From positions 12,674,271 through 12,738,270 of the forward strand of contig CM041536.1 in the NCBI GenBank assembly GCA_023238725.1: a stretch of DNA of 64,000 nucleotides, written 5' to 3'. This document shows, in pieces, positions 36,210 to 58,372 of the stretch (positions are counted from its first letter, which is position 1; each line of letters starts with the position of its first letter). This DNA is from Scortum barcoo (lineage: Eukaryota; Chordata; Actinopteri; Centrarchiformes; Terapontidae). Position numbers and translations under genes: made by a program. The notes under the pieces were generated by a model. The model had not been told where the DNA came from and did no database searches. It saw only the letters and a program-made list of their open reading frames with translations.

Positions 36210-38583
36210 ATGTCAGCAGCAGAAGAAGACACGGAGATTGCCATCCCATGTGTGCTCATCACTAGCTGTGACAGTGGGTTTAACGAAGAGGAGCTGATAA
36301 AACGTGAGTGTGATTTTGCGAACAGGCTAATGTCAAACAGAGCTAACTCACTATTAGCACAGCAGACAACATTGTTATAGCTCCTTAGCGTTGCTAACAT
36401 AATATCTTTAACCAGTTTGTCTGAGGTTGTCAGGATAGTTGTTTTATCATGGTGGGGCTTATAAAATACATAAAAGGCACTGGTTAGACTGAAGGAGGTG
36501 AAGATCATAGCTCTACAGGTATCTGCGAAGGCAAGCTGAGCAACTTAGCCGAGCCTAATGTCTCCATTTGATTTCTCTAACAAATGTGTTTTTGCCTCAG
36601 AGATCCTCAGTGTGAAGACTTTGCCCGAGCCGATCAAGAGGGAGGAATCAGTAGCCTGGTATCCGTGGACCATCAACAACAAATATTACACAGCAGACGT
36701 CAGGCTATGTGTTGTACCGAGCACCTTTCAGATGTCGTCGGAGATCGCCCAGTCCATGCAGGCTTTCATCGCTTATTTTGACAGCACAGTGGTACGTCGA
36801 CTTGTGAGCGAGGTGAAGTTTGAAAGTCTCCACAGTGTACCCTGAGATGCATGTGTAAAGTTTTATTATGTGCGAATGGTGTTTGCAGAAGGATGGTCTG
36901 GAAAAGCTGCATCCTTGGATATCAGTGGTGGAAGATCTCGCTCCAGAGGTGCTCATCCTGGTGTGTGACAGAGTCTGTGAAAATGGTTAGTTCTCCAGCT
37001 GTTTGGTGTGTGTTGATCTGAGGACAGCAGCACAATACAGTTTTGCAGGGTACTCTACATCATGTGAATTTGTACTCTAGGGGTCACCAGACATGAGGCA
37101 CAGCAGTGGTGTTTGGCTCACGCCTTTGAGCTGGTGGAGCTCAATCCACAGGAGCTGCCAGATGAAGACGGTGAGTTTTACAGAGAAAATGCATTGATGC
37201 TGCATGCATTTAGTTTTCATTCTTCATGCTCTGTCTTTGTTGTCTTCATTAGATGACTTCCCAGAGTCTACAGGAGTAAAGCGAATTGTCCAGGCTCTCA
37301 ATGCCAACGTGTGGTCCAGTGTGGAAATGAAGGATGGTGAGATGACATCAGCAGTACAATCATCTATTGCACTTTATCCTCTGTGTATGTATGGTATGTG
37401 ACAGTTTATGTCCTTGTCTCCAAGGGCACAATCAAGGCTTTGGTCTAATGAGTAGTTTGGTGGCATCCAGGCACAACAACCCCCGAAGCTGTCAAGATCC
37501 ACCAGTCAGTGGCAGTTTAGTTGTAACCATTTTTAATTTATGTGTGTAATTGTCTTTACAGTGTGTTCGTCATCATGTATATCAATCAGCATTTATTTCA
37601 GTCTGTCAGTTTTGGACAAGGCACGCTAACCCTTGCTCCTTTTCTGTGGCAGTCTTCTAGCTTGCCAGTAGAGGGCCCACGTGTTACTGAGGAAGCTAAC
37701 CATACAGAAAGTAGTACAAACACAGACACACAGGGAGAGACAGTAGTTGGTAAGTTAACAACTTCTGATGAAATCTGTTTTTGCTAACACGTTAAACAAA
37801 CATGTCTTGATGATTGGAGATGTGACATTGCATATTAAGCTATTAATATTCACTTGTGTTCATTCTCCAGATGCAATGACTGATTTGGATATTCAGGAAC
37901 TTGCTAATCTTACGGCTGGGGATGCAGATGTGGATAACTTTGAACGCCTTTTTACCAAATTAAAAGAGATGAAAGGTAAATATGGAAATGAAAAGTAAAT
38001 GTACAACTTTCCCCAGGAAAAAAACCCTGAGGAGAAAAGCTACAAGCCCTCTGCAGACTCTTTTTAAAATTTGCAGGATTTGTTTGTTCCTTGCTCTCAT
38101 TTGTTGGTGTGGAAGTCAAATGTTTGTATAGCAGACAAACATTTTGGTTTTCTCTGATTTTCAACCTGCAGACAAAGCTTCTTCACTACCTCATGAGCAG
38201 AGAAAGGTGCATGCAGAGAAGGTAAACAACTGTATTCAGCGCTGGTTACAAGACGCAACATGTTTGTAGTCTGTGTATCCTGCTTATGTAAAAGATTTAT
38301 CATCTACCATGAAAATATTTTGAATAGTGTATCACAGACTAGTAAGTCTATGCCTAAATAAATGATGTGACGGATATGTTAAAATACAATGTTTGGAGCA
38401 ATAGCATGTTTCAGTGGGAATTGTCAACTGGCTCAATAATTTGTGTAGGTAAACATATTTATTTAACCTCTACTACTGAATATTTACTCTAAATTTCCTT
38501 TCCAGGTAGCAAAAGCGTTTTGGATGGCCATCGGTGGCGATGAAGATGAGATAGACGGGTTATCATCGGGCGAGGAGAGCTAA
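36210..38583 (+). CDS. aagab: Alpha- and gamma-adaptin-binding protein p34, 10 coding exons
   Basis: Exons: 36210..36303, 36601..36791, 36889..36985, 37081..37170, 37253..37336, 37425..37504, 37653..37749, 37871..37975, 38172..38221, 38506..38583. All have GT-AG borders and consistent phases; the total is 966 nt, 321 aa (human about 315). AAGAB is a cytosolic chaperone that binds alpha and gamma adaptin and guides assembly of the AP-2 and AP-1 clathrin adaptor complexes. The N-terminal two thirds form a GTPase-like fold without a canonical P-loop, here with VAWYPWTINNKYYTADVRLC, VLILVCDRV and DDFPESTGVKRIVQALNANV. The C-terminal helical part has LDIQELANLT, FERLFTKLKEMK, HEQRKVHAEKVAKAFWMAIG and an acidic tail ending GEES. 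The ATG at 36210 is the first one matching the family start; the serine/acidic region after it is a little longer than in human. The linker in exons 6-7 is the least conserved part. Confidence 0.95.
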
Positions 38584-39230
38584 AACTAGCTACGTGTGAC
38601 TCAGTCTCCTTTCTTATGATCCTTCTTCTTTCCTGGGGCTCCAACAAGATCCAGCGCCCTCTGACTTGCAACTTGCACCTGGAGTGGAGATGCTTACAGA
38701 TGGTACTGTAGGCATAGTCATGTTTAGAAGTTTTTGATCCATCAAATGAAATAATTGCAATAATGGTGTACAGTGAGAAGCAATTGAATATCTTGATTGG
38801 GGAGAGAAGAGATCCAACAGATGGATAGCCCTGACCCCCAGTCTTCTTACCTGGGCCCCTCACTATGCTTTATGCCCTGAGTGAACCTCAATACATCATG
38901 GTATTGCAGGTGGGAAAACTAAAGTAAATGATGTGGGCTTTGATTTATGTGTATGTCCATTAGGTACAGTTGTCACATGTATTTACAAGTGACAGTATGT
39001 GCCTTATCCTTAAGAGTTGTAAGACACGTTCATTCAATTCAATCAACATAAACTTGTGATTTTAAATTTCTTGCTCTTTAGCGTGTGACATTTATTGTGA
39101 ACATACATAAAGATTGTTGCACCACATGGGTACGTGCAGCTTGTCTTATTCTTATAAAGAAAAATATGCTAATAAGAAAAATAAGAACACCTGTATGCTG
39201 CGCTGGAGTACCTCAGCAATAAATAAAATG
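38584..39230 (+). terminator. aagab 3' UTR and candidate poly(A) signal
   Basis: After the stop codon there is no further coding sequence. AATAAATAAA at 39218-39227 holds two overlapping AATAAA signals and is the strongest candidate end, giving a 3' UTR of about 640 nt. The minus-strand frames over this interval (38489-38863) are antisense to exon 10 and the UTR and have no family features. Confidence 0.5.
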
Positions 39231-39449
39231 CTCAGTTCAGTTGTAGTGCTGTATTGGACAGCAAAAAAAAAAAAAGCTTACAAAATACCACCAAGAGATA
39301 CATCCTTAAATGTTTCCTTAAGCATTACATCTGGCACAGTTTCACCATGGTAGCAGGACACACTGGAGAACATTCACGTACAGGGGCTTCTTTTTTCTGG
39401 ACAATGGATTAACAAGCCAGGAACAAGCATAGTTTTAACTCCGTTGCAA

Positions 39450-41071
39450 TTTATTAAATTTTCACAGATAAAACAATGGTCATTTGATAACAAATATTAA
39501 GCTACATGAAAAAACATGTACATAAGACTTGGAACAGAAAACCACCAACTTAGAATATCAAGGAACACAAGTACTGATACAGATCTACCAACTATCTAAT
39601 GCACTGTAGTACACAGTATTTCATTTTAATACCATGTAATTTTTTTATATATTACATGGTGATTCAGTCCTATGTACTGTCATTAAGTGCAGGATAAACA
39701 CGGTGGCTTCATGGACAATGACCAAGAAAAGCGAGCATATTACACATGCCTTATATTGTAGCAATGTACATGTAATATACAGTATTTACTGGACAAGCAA
39801 TTTACCACTAGAACTAAAGCTTTACACTGATCAACACAGTAAATTGGAAGTGCATCATTTACCCACAAGGAGCATAGTGTACTATTGGCTAACAGTTGGT
39901 AATATGTGAAAAGACCTGCACTCTACATGCCAACAATGGATGAACCACAACCATAGTTGTCACTAGTGAGTACCCTTCCCACTGTAGTTACACAATGCTG
40001 GAACCAGTCCACTGCGTCATACCTTACATCTCTATTATGAAATAACAGTACTAGCTGGTACAGTAATCCTATGCAGGTTAGAAAAGTCTGCATATAAGCA
40101 GGCTGTATTTTGGGTGATAAAAGCAAAGTCATTTTATGAATCTATTCATGCCAGAGGTCAGTCAGGTCCACTGTTTCAAGCAATGCATGACTACAAGAAA
40201 TCACAAGCTATAAATATTTATGTACAATCATATTGAGGCAATAAAAAAAATATATTTCCATGCAGGACAGTATGCAAAAATAACTTATAAAATGTCTCTT
40301 TCACTGAGCAAAATAGTTTTCATACAAGGGTTATTTTTCAAGAAATAATGGTGCTAATGTCTATATTTTGTTTAAAATAGATAAAATACCAATTACATGA
40401 TCAATCAGATAATTGACACTTTAATACAGATAAATCAATATGGGCAAAGTACCTTGTACTTAAAATATGAATTAAATATATATTCTATTTAATAACTACT
40501 CAGAATGAATTTTTTATGTTAATTAATGGTTCAATTGATAAATACGCCTCCCAATTCAGTGATTACAAAGAGTGGTACTGGGACACTGAAACACCAGTGA
40601 TGATAGCATTTATAATTTTAGCTAATTCATAGAATCAAAAATGTTTTGAAACATGTAAAAAGGTAACAAAGCTGAAACTGTACCGTAACTCCAACATTGC
40701 AATGTCCTTTATAAAACAAATTACAACACTAAGCATAGATGTGATGTCTGAATGAATAATGAAGAAAATGTGATTTTTTTTTTTTTTTTTTTTTTAAACC
40801 TATTGCAAATACCCTGTGGCTGCACATTGAAAACATGAAAACAAAACAATTTACAAGTCCTAAAATAACCATCAAATGGAGACACTAAATGGTACTAAGG
40901 AAAGTGCTATAAATGTGAGGTGAAATGTTAGAGACAGCGAGGGGGGAGAGTGATTTGTTGATTTGATGAGAGGCGTCTCTTTGCTTATGATCGCCGAGAG
41001 ACACTTTCCTACGTGGTTTGTTTGTAAGTGTTTGGATGGGGAGAGGGGTTTCCGCGAAGCATGTGCTGCTC
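39450..41071 (-). other. Probable smad3 3' UTR
   Basis: AT-rich DNA between the smad3 stop codon and a minus-strand AATAAA (39450-39455). It contains no exon. A T22 tract (40774-40795) reads as poly(A) on the sense strand, and several ATTTA words occur, as is usual for a long regulatory 3' UTR. SMAD3 transcripts in other vertebrates also carry long 3' UTRs. The true end is not proven; there are other AATAAA words inside. Confidence 0.45.
40774..40795. repeat. Poly(T) tract, 22 nt
   Basis: Twenty-two T residues on the plus strand (poly(A) on the smad3 sense strand), about 280 bp past the smad3 stop. In cDNA priming it could mimic a 3' end. Confidence 0.93.
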
Positions 41072-50156
<9,085 letters not shown>

Positions 50157-50470
50157 CTTTCCAAATGAGTTCACCGGATCCCGCAGCCCAACGATAACAA
50201 CGACTGAGTCTGCTGGTTCTCTCTGGGAAAGCTAAACTCCCATTCAGGCGGGCGGCCGGTGGCTGCAGGTGCTGGGGTGGGAGTTGGGGGGGCGGCGGCT
50301 TGCGGCGCAGGTCCGCTTCGATCAAGTTGTCCGTCTGTCGCGGAGCAGCTCCTCCGCCGAGCCGGGCTGCGTGTCTGCCCCTCCTCCTGCTCCACAGTCA
50401 GCTGGTCTGCCCTCCACCTGTATCAAGCTGATGGGTCCACGCACTGCAGGACCACCACTGAATTAAACAG
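50157..50470 (-). promoter_or_regulatory. smad3 5' UTR / promoter, CpG-rich
   Basis: GC-rich DNA immediately upstream of the smad3 ATG, with many CpGs (for example GGCGGCGGCTTGCGGCGCAG), in contrast to the AT-rich surroundings. It probably includes the first-exon 5' UTR and a TATA-less CpG-island promoter. Long minus-strand frames here (49933-50325, 50171-50395) begin at TTG or GTG, not ATG, and simply reflect GC-rich sequence. Confidence 0.65.
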
Positions 50471-53400
50471 CGATACACAAACAAGAAGGAGGGCAGCAGC
50501 TATTGTTTTAGTCCTTGTTAGACTTGAACACTTAAACTGCTGAACAACTAAAGTGACATGCAATGATAATCAGCGGTCTCTCAGCTCAGTTTCTATTCAT
50601 GTTTGTCAGTCAGTCATCCCCCTCCTTTAAACCCTGGTGTAGTCATCTGTTTAACACGATATCCAACTTAAGAGGCAGGAAATGGGGAGGAAAAAAATTG
50701 TAATCAGAGATATGTCGACACTGAAAAGTGATCCAACTTTTGCATTTACTGTCTCCACGAATAGAAAACCCTCAGGAGCACTGCCTTTGATCCCCTCATA
50801 AAAGTGATTTAATTTCACCTCAGATGCATCTCTCCAGAAATGGATGAGGGAGGTGGCCGTGCATTCAGTTGCCTTTGTGGTTTTATGGTGTTATTGATAA
50901 GTGCACCCCTGGCTGCTGCCTCCAGTACACAGCAGTGTGCCTGAGCTATAAATACCCCCATCCAGAACCAGCCCCCTTTTCCTTCTCTCTATTTATAACC
51001 CCCATCAATGACTGCTGTCTATTTTTAAGCAAGTATTTGGCATGGCTTCTTACTTCCTTCTTCTTAAATAAATATTATAGCTATCTTGGCAGTGACACCT
51101 GAAAAGTAATATTAACGGACACTTCATGGCTCTCTGTAGAGGATTACTCACTTGCCTGAAGCACAAGGTGATCTTATTTTGTCCAAACAGCAGCCTGAAA
51201 TCCAATGATAATCTGTTTACTATCACATAATAAAGAAAAGCAACAAATCTTTAACCATATTTACAGCAGTACATTTGTAGCATTACTGCTTACAAAATAC
51301 TTTAACTATCTACTGAATAGCCAAAATAAATTAGTCTAATAATCCTTTCAGTTCTGCTTACAATTCCTTATAAGTCTGTATGTGATTTGTTGACATCAGC
51401 AACCTTGCTTACTGAGGATAAGATAGTGCTGACTCATTGATGCACAGAATATAAAGTGCTGGGTTGATCTAAGTTGTTGCATCCATGGTATCTAGACTCT
51501 CACTGTGTGTGGATCAGAAGTTTGTATACACACGTGTGTATCTTGATCATACTGTTCAGATACTATTAGCTTATTGTTAAATTAAACAGGCTGCAGTGCA
51601 GTGAGCACTGCTTTCTTGTGTACTCTGATGGTCTGCTTCAGCACCGGCCGGCACCTTTTATTGCCAGGGGACACGAGGTGGACAGCTGGCGTGAAGAGTT
51701 TCTGTGTGACTGTGTGTGTGTGAGACAGAGAGAGACATGGGGGGGTTCGTGTAGTATGTGTCAGACAGGGGGGCAGATGGGCCCCAGCAGGCAGAGGAAG
51801 GTCTTCGGGACAGAGTGAAGAATGATTTTGGACAAAAGGCACGATGGCTGGCTGAATAAGTAATGACTGCAGGCAATCTGATGGATAACAATGGCATTGT
51901 GATGGACCACTCGAGCTACGTGGGAAACAAGCAGGATGTGTAGAAGGGGCCTGATCAGCTGGGCTGCTGTCACAACAATACTTAGACAAGGATGGAGTAG
52001 TAATTAGAGTGAATGTGCCTTTTGTGTGTCCATATGGGCAAATATTAGTAATGACATTTGAAATGTTATAAGACCACCAAATTCTCATAAAGCTTTAAAT
52101 TTATCCCAAATTTTAAATAACCCTATTTCGGATCACAAATGAATGACATCTTCCAGCATATTGTGAGATTTAAAAAAAGTCAGACTGGCTCACATTTACC
52201 CTCCACAAACCTGTAATTGCCTCAGCAGCTAATTGCAGTGTGTTAGAATCAGACGTGACTGTTCAGCTCAGCCTCGAACGGGTGGGGTCGGATTCTCCCT
52301 GCAATCTCTGCTTTCTTTTTTTAATCTCCCTTCACACTGCAAGCTGTTATCTGTTGCTTGCAGCCATCAATCTCTCCCTAGACAGTGGCACCTCCAAATC
52401 TGGGGCAGTGGTGACCTCCCTCCTTTCTCCCTCCCTCTGGCCTGAACCGAAGCCTCTTCAAATCCTCTTCCTCTGGCATCAGATCCATGGGGGTGATACT
52501 CTATCACATCCTCCCCTCCACACTGTGATTCCCTCTATCCTGTAGATTTCATTTCTCCTCCGTATGTCTCACACTTTCTGATAAACTCTTATATAAAGTT
52601 GCAGCTGATGGCTTTACCGGTGGTTAATTCACAAATGTTTTATGTATTAGTGAAGACCATTAATAAAAACAGCTTTTGGGTTAGCAGGTTTATGATTTCT
52701 CTGGATGGTGTTTGCTTTGTATTATAAAAAGTTTTTTGATGAATTAGGAGGAACCCTCAAATGGACTGCAAGTCCACTTAACTTCTGGTAAAGGTTGGCA
52801 GAGCAACTTGCCTAAAAGCCATTTATTTATAACAAAATAATACAATTTACATATGCAAAGACATATACGAATATATAAATGGATAACAAGCTTTTTTAGA
52901 TGTATTATGACTGCAGATACAGAATGTGTTTTAGCCTCACTCTTCTGCCACAGTTGTGTACAATGTCATAGCTCACTAATCAAAGTAACACACTACATTT
53001 TCTGTACAAATGTATTTATACTGTATGTTGTTGCATGTATATGTATTTATTTCTGCACCTGCAAATAATGCAGACTCTGTGGAAGCAAATTTCCCCACAG
53101 AGAAAATAAACCAACAGGACTTTTTGACAACCTGACCACAAAACGTTTTTGTACAACTAAAAGATCTATAACGCATTAGTAAAAAAATAATTTACCAATA
53201 ACCACTTGTTACTTAAAAACTCTAATAAGATGTTTTTTTTAGCGATGGTAGTAGTAGTAGAGTTTACCTTACCCTAAACACTTCAGATCCTTAGAAGAAG
53301 AATGTGAGCTACAATCCAGGAGTTATGCAGTGATGTTCTGATTTTACCGTATTACATAAAAGATTATATGACAGAATGATCCTGATATATTTTCCAAAGT

Positions 53401-56400
53401 CACAAGCAAAACTCCGGTATTTATGTCGATTTTTCTCATCAATCCATTACAGTCAGAAGCTGGTACACAGGCTGAAAGGCAAGTGTCAACAATATAGATA
53501 ACATATCACCACCTAGTGGCTTTAAACTCTTACTGCAGCATTTAATGTTGCACATTCTAACACTGAGACACCAAGCTGATTTTTGTGGACTTAAGGGTAA
53601 ATACTTTATATCATATATTATTCTTACCTATCTATGTTTAAATTAGACATTTTGACAATTGGAAAAGCATAGGTTGAAATAATAAGATTAATATTTGCTA
53701 AATCCCAATAAGTTGCCTCAGTTTCAGGTTTCCTGGCATGGTGCACAATGCCTTACTGTCATACTGCGGTAGTGGGGGAAGAAATTTTACTTAATAAAAG
53801 CTAACATAATAAAAATAGCAATATCACAGTGTAAAAATTCAGCAAGTAAAAGAACAGAAGTATTAGCATCAAAAGAAAATGTACCTATTATCCAGGATGG
53901 TCCATTTCAAATTTCAAATGATGTATATTATATCATTGGAATATAATTATCGATGTATTTATATTACTTTCATGTTGCAGCTGGTAAAAGTGAAAGTATT
54001 ATGATCTGTTGTGTAGTTTGGTGTGATCAATAAAGTGCAAATATATCTTTTCAAAATCTATAATAATATATCATAATATATATTATTATTGTCATCATTA
54101 TATTGGATAATTTGTCAAAATTGTGAAGTAAAAAGCATTTTGTTCCTGTCTGAAACATGGTGAAGTAGAAAGATAAAGTAGAAGTAATTGTAATTTTTAT
54201 TAAATTGGATTGTTTGCCACAACTGGTTTACTGGGACTCCTGCATAGTACAGAGCCAATGTTACTGTTATTAAAAATATGAAAAATATGAAGTATACTTT
54301 TTTTTTTTACAAAATGAAAATATATTTTTTGTTTAGATTTATATACAAAGGGACAGTGCTTTTGTGTGTATATGTGGTTGTCTGTGATTATAATGCATTT
54401 GTGAATCAGTGCCATTGATTTATATGCTATTCCATAAACACAATTTACATGTTTATTGTGAACAATGGCCCATAACAGCATTAAGTTGATTCAGAGGCTT
54501 TGCAAAATATCTCCTCATCTTACATATGGATGCAATGCAGCACTCGGCCATGATTCATTAATTTCACCTCCAGGCTAAAATGGCTTTCTGTATGGCCTGT
54601 ACCTCAAATACTTGGCCATGTATTTACAAAGGAGCTCCCCCTCTGTGTCTCTAGTTTATGGGTGGACACTGATAGATCATTGGTGATAGACACTATAATT
54701 ACGATTGTTTATTATTCATTTGTCGTTTCTTGTGTTTGAAAAGAAAAAGTTTGGAAATCAAAGCACATTTCCACTGCAGTCACAGAGCAGTTTCTCCTGA
54801 GCTTAACATAGATCACAAGACTTTCATCTTCACAACTTCCTCCACAAAGCTTGTGGAACTTGTCATTTTCCGAGATCTGGTAAATACACTCTGTCACTCA
54901 CACCACCACCAAAACTAATGATTGTGAAATTAGTTTCAGAGCAATCAGGAGCTCCCCTGCTAAGACCGACTGTATCCATATGCATGAAATTGCTTGTGTT
55001 AATACATGCTATGAATCGTGGGTAATGCAGTGAATAATTCTGACTGCACGCAATAACGCTATCTTCTATTAGATTGGGGACTGTTGTGAAGCTGGAGCCC
55101 TGTGGCAATATGCTTGTAAATGGCCATGTATGGATAATTAAGCATTACACTTGAACATTAAAACTTGCTTATTTCAGAGAGCTGCAGGCAGCGGAGAGCT
55201 CTTATTGGACTCATCACTATTTTTGGTGTTTCCCTATAATGTGTTCTCATTAGTATTAGTATGCAAGCATTTCTAAACTTTTTGGTCCCTCTTACTGTAT
55301 CCTGAAAATGGGTTTTCATTAGTATAAGTATAGTAAGAGAATATTTTTAAATATACATTTTTCAGTTGTACACCAAGGTATATTAGGTCCTCACTTAAAC
55401 AATTTAATCAGTGATGTCCAGTAGTGCATGGAAATATCTTTAATGCATTAAGGTTTTTCTTGTGTTCCATGTCTTCCATGGTTTTCTGTTCTTCCAGGAA
55501 AGGGTTGTAATATTTTGTACATATCTGTAACAAATCATACCAGGATATCCGAAATTTCACCCTAAAAATATTGCATTTTATAGCAGTGGTGCAGAGATGT
55601 CTTTTACATTTCCAACTCATACTGTTGCTGTGACAAAGTACTTTCAATAAGTCAGTGACCAACCTTCACACGGTCGTTTCTGGGCTGTATGACATACATT
55701 AGCTGCAGGAGGCCGTGTTTCCAGGAAGAAAATAAACACATTCCTCAGGACTGGGCGATGACAAGAGAGACAGGTTGTGTCCCTCAGCTGTTGTGTTTGA
55801 GTAAACCTTGTTGGCATCACCTGTGTCATTTACCACAGCCATCCCCATTGTGTCGACCCACCACTCAGTCCACAGGGAGCTGTAATGTTGATGTAGCAAG
55901 GTCAGAGACAGTCACACTGACTATATGAGTGTCCTCATTAGTGGAGAGGGCAGCAGCAGGTGTGTTTTAGCATTAGGAACTGCATTGCTTTTAGGTAACA
56001 GTGACATGATGGCGCTTTTGCTGCAATTAGGAAAGAATAAAAATCTTTAACAGAGATAGCACAATAAGGTTTTGGTGCAATCAGCAATGTAACTGTTTAT
56101 CTTCTTTATTTCTCCGGTCAAATGTATGTCTGGACTGTTTGTTAGACTAGAATGCATACTGGCAGCCACAGATGTGGGGGATAAAAGGAAATTAAGTCTG
56201 AAGAGGGGACAACCAGATTAGGACCAAACTGCCTTAACTATGTGTCAAATAAAATAGTGTCATATAAAAAATTCCCACACACAACCTCTGCTGTTTTAAG
56301 TCAGTGTTTGAAGTAAAGGATGTCTGTGACATCAAGTGGTTGCCAGTGAAAATTTCATTACACAGAAACAACTATTATGTACCTGGTACAAATTCCTGAG

Positions 56401-58358
56401 CATGTGCACATCCTTGCTCTTTTTTGGTATACAATAAAGTTTCAAGACAACATAAAATTACTGTGGAACTTACACTAAATGTCAGCTGTTTAAAAGATGT
56501 TGATCATCATTAAAGGTCACATTAAATTCTAAAAATCTGAAAACTGAGACCAGATTAGTTCTTTGAATTTAGTTTTTCCTGCCCAAATAAAAAAACATTC
56601 GAACTGAACATTTCATTCCAACCAAAAAGTCTATGAATTAAAGAACTAGTATACTGCTGTAGCTTTAGCTTTATGTACTGACAGCTTTTCCAACTGTTTT
56701 CCAAATCCATGCTGCACAATTCTAGACATTTTTATTCATTTGTTCATCTGCTCCAGGCAGCTATTGCTTCTCATTCAATTATGTGATAATGAATGCGTCA
56801 GTGTATTACATGTTCACTGATTGTGATCGACACAGTGGCAATGAATGGAAAAGAATGGCTGCCAGGAACGATGAAACAGTTCATTCAAAAATCAAAAATG
56901 GTTTGTCAAAACCGTGAAGCAAAGCATATGGGACTTCAGAGTACCAAAACTATTTTAGGGTTACGTCGATTCTCACATTTTTCCCCTTCAGTTTTCAATA
57001 TTTTATGTGTAAATGAAACAGCTAAATAAGCTTAAAATATCTACAATGTCTTTGGGTTTTGTAGTAACTTTTTCCAGGTTCTAGCTATCACTAATTTAAA
57101 ATACAGTCTTATTGTCTTTGTAATGGGAATGGAGTTTAATGTGGCTTAGAAGATGATTTAATGTGGCTTCAGGAAAAGAAAGCAATTAAGCTTTTTGAAG
57201 TCCTCAGCAATTGTCTACATTTATCTATTATGCATTTTCACATAGCCTCTGGTCAGTCCATATTCTGCTATGCATGAGAAGCAGTTTAGCCCATTTTATT
57301 GCAGTAAGGGGCCCCAGTAAGAACAAACATTTTTAATGCCAACAAAGTGACAAAAGCACAAGAACAGTGATACCAGCCTCTTCAAAGTATTACCATTCTG
57401 TTATAGTTACTAACCTACTTTTTTGCAACATACAGATGTGTCTTATAGTGTTGCAAAAGATAAAGTAGAGGGGAGTGTGAAAGAGGAGTGGTAGAACAGC
57501 AGTGGAGAGACGTGCACCAGGATTACTTTGCTTCATTAAATACACAACATAGCTGTGATGCCTGTGCTCTTTCAAATCCATATGTAAACCATTTCCTCCC
57601 ACCTTCTCCTCCTCCTCTCCCTCTCTTAAAACCTCCGGCTCATTAGTGTTGCCTTTATGACATGGCTTTACCTAAATGCTGTGGATTTTTCCATTGCCTC
57701 TCTGGCCCATTCTCAGGCGGCCCAGACTGTGCTCGGTAGCTAAATGAGAGCCCGGGAAGACATTTTCTTGTTTCAGCAGCATTCCTCTGCATGATTGCTT
57801 CTTAATAAGCAGAAAGACTTAGTCTTAAGCTCTGTAGTGCACTTACTGTAACTGGTGAATTTATATCACATAGACTTGATGTGATGGAGTGATTTGGTGA
57901 CGACGAGTGCCGTAGACCTTCGTGCTTTGTTTCATATGACCTTCACTGTTTGCATGCTGTCAGTTATAGCAGATATTGCTAAAATACAAATGTCCAGCTT
58001 GAATTTGTGTAGCAGAACTTGGGAACATCTGGACAACAACTAACAACTAGTTACAACAATAAAATGATACACACTTTGTCATTAATTGTCACTCACAGGG
58101 CACATTTTTCTGCACAATGATTACTTGATCCATAGTAGATATTGTTGATACTACTTCTGTACTTTCACTTCAGTGGGGTCTTCCAGGCTGAACATTCAGG
58201 AACACACAGAATACACACAGAGACACAACACACAGAAAGTACACGCAGCTTCAGTTTATGTTTGTAGGTTCAAAATGTTTTAAGAATACTTCATTTTAAA
58301 AGCTTTAAACTAAAATCACATTGCAAGTTTATGGCTACCGGCACATTGCAATGACAGC

Positions 58359-58372
58359 CCACAAGGTGGCAG
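58359..58372 (+). promoter_or_regulatory. Candidate CTCF site
   Basis: CCACAAGGTGGCAG, with the extended context GCCCACAAGGTGGCAGTGTG, fits the CTCF core closely. It lies 8.2 kb upstream of smad3 in gene-free DNA. Binding is inference from the motif only. Confidence 0.45.

Noticed and set aside
38489..38863. 124-codon minus-strand frame over the end of aagab
   Set aside because: It is antisense to aagab exon 10 and its 3' UTR, with no recognisable features.
51582..52088. 168-codon minus-strand frame upstream of smad3
   Set aside because: No domain, no splice-compatible neighbours, and a Ser/Thr/Pro/Cys-rich composition typical of chance frames. It overlaps other equally long frames in the same stretch.
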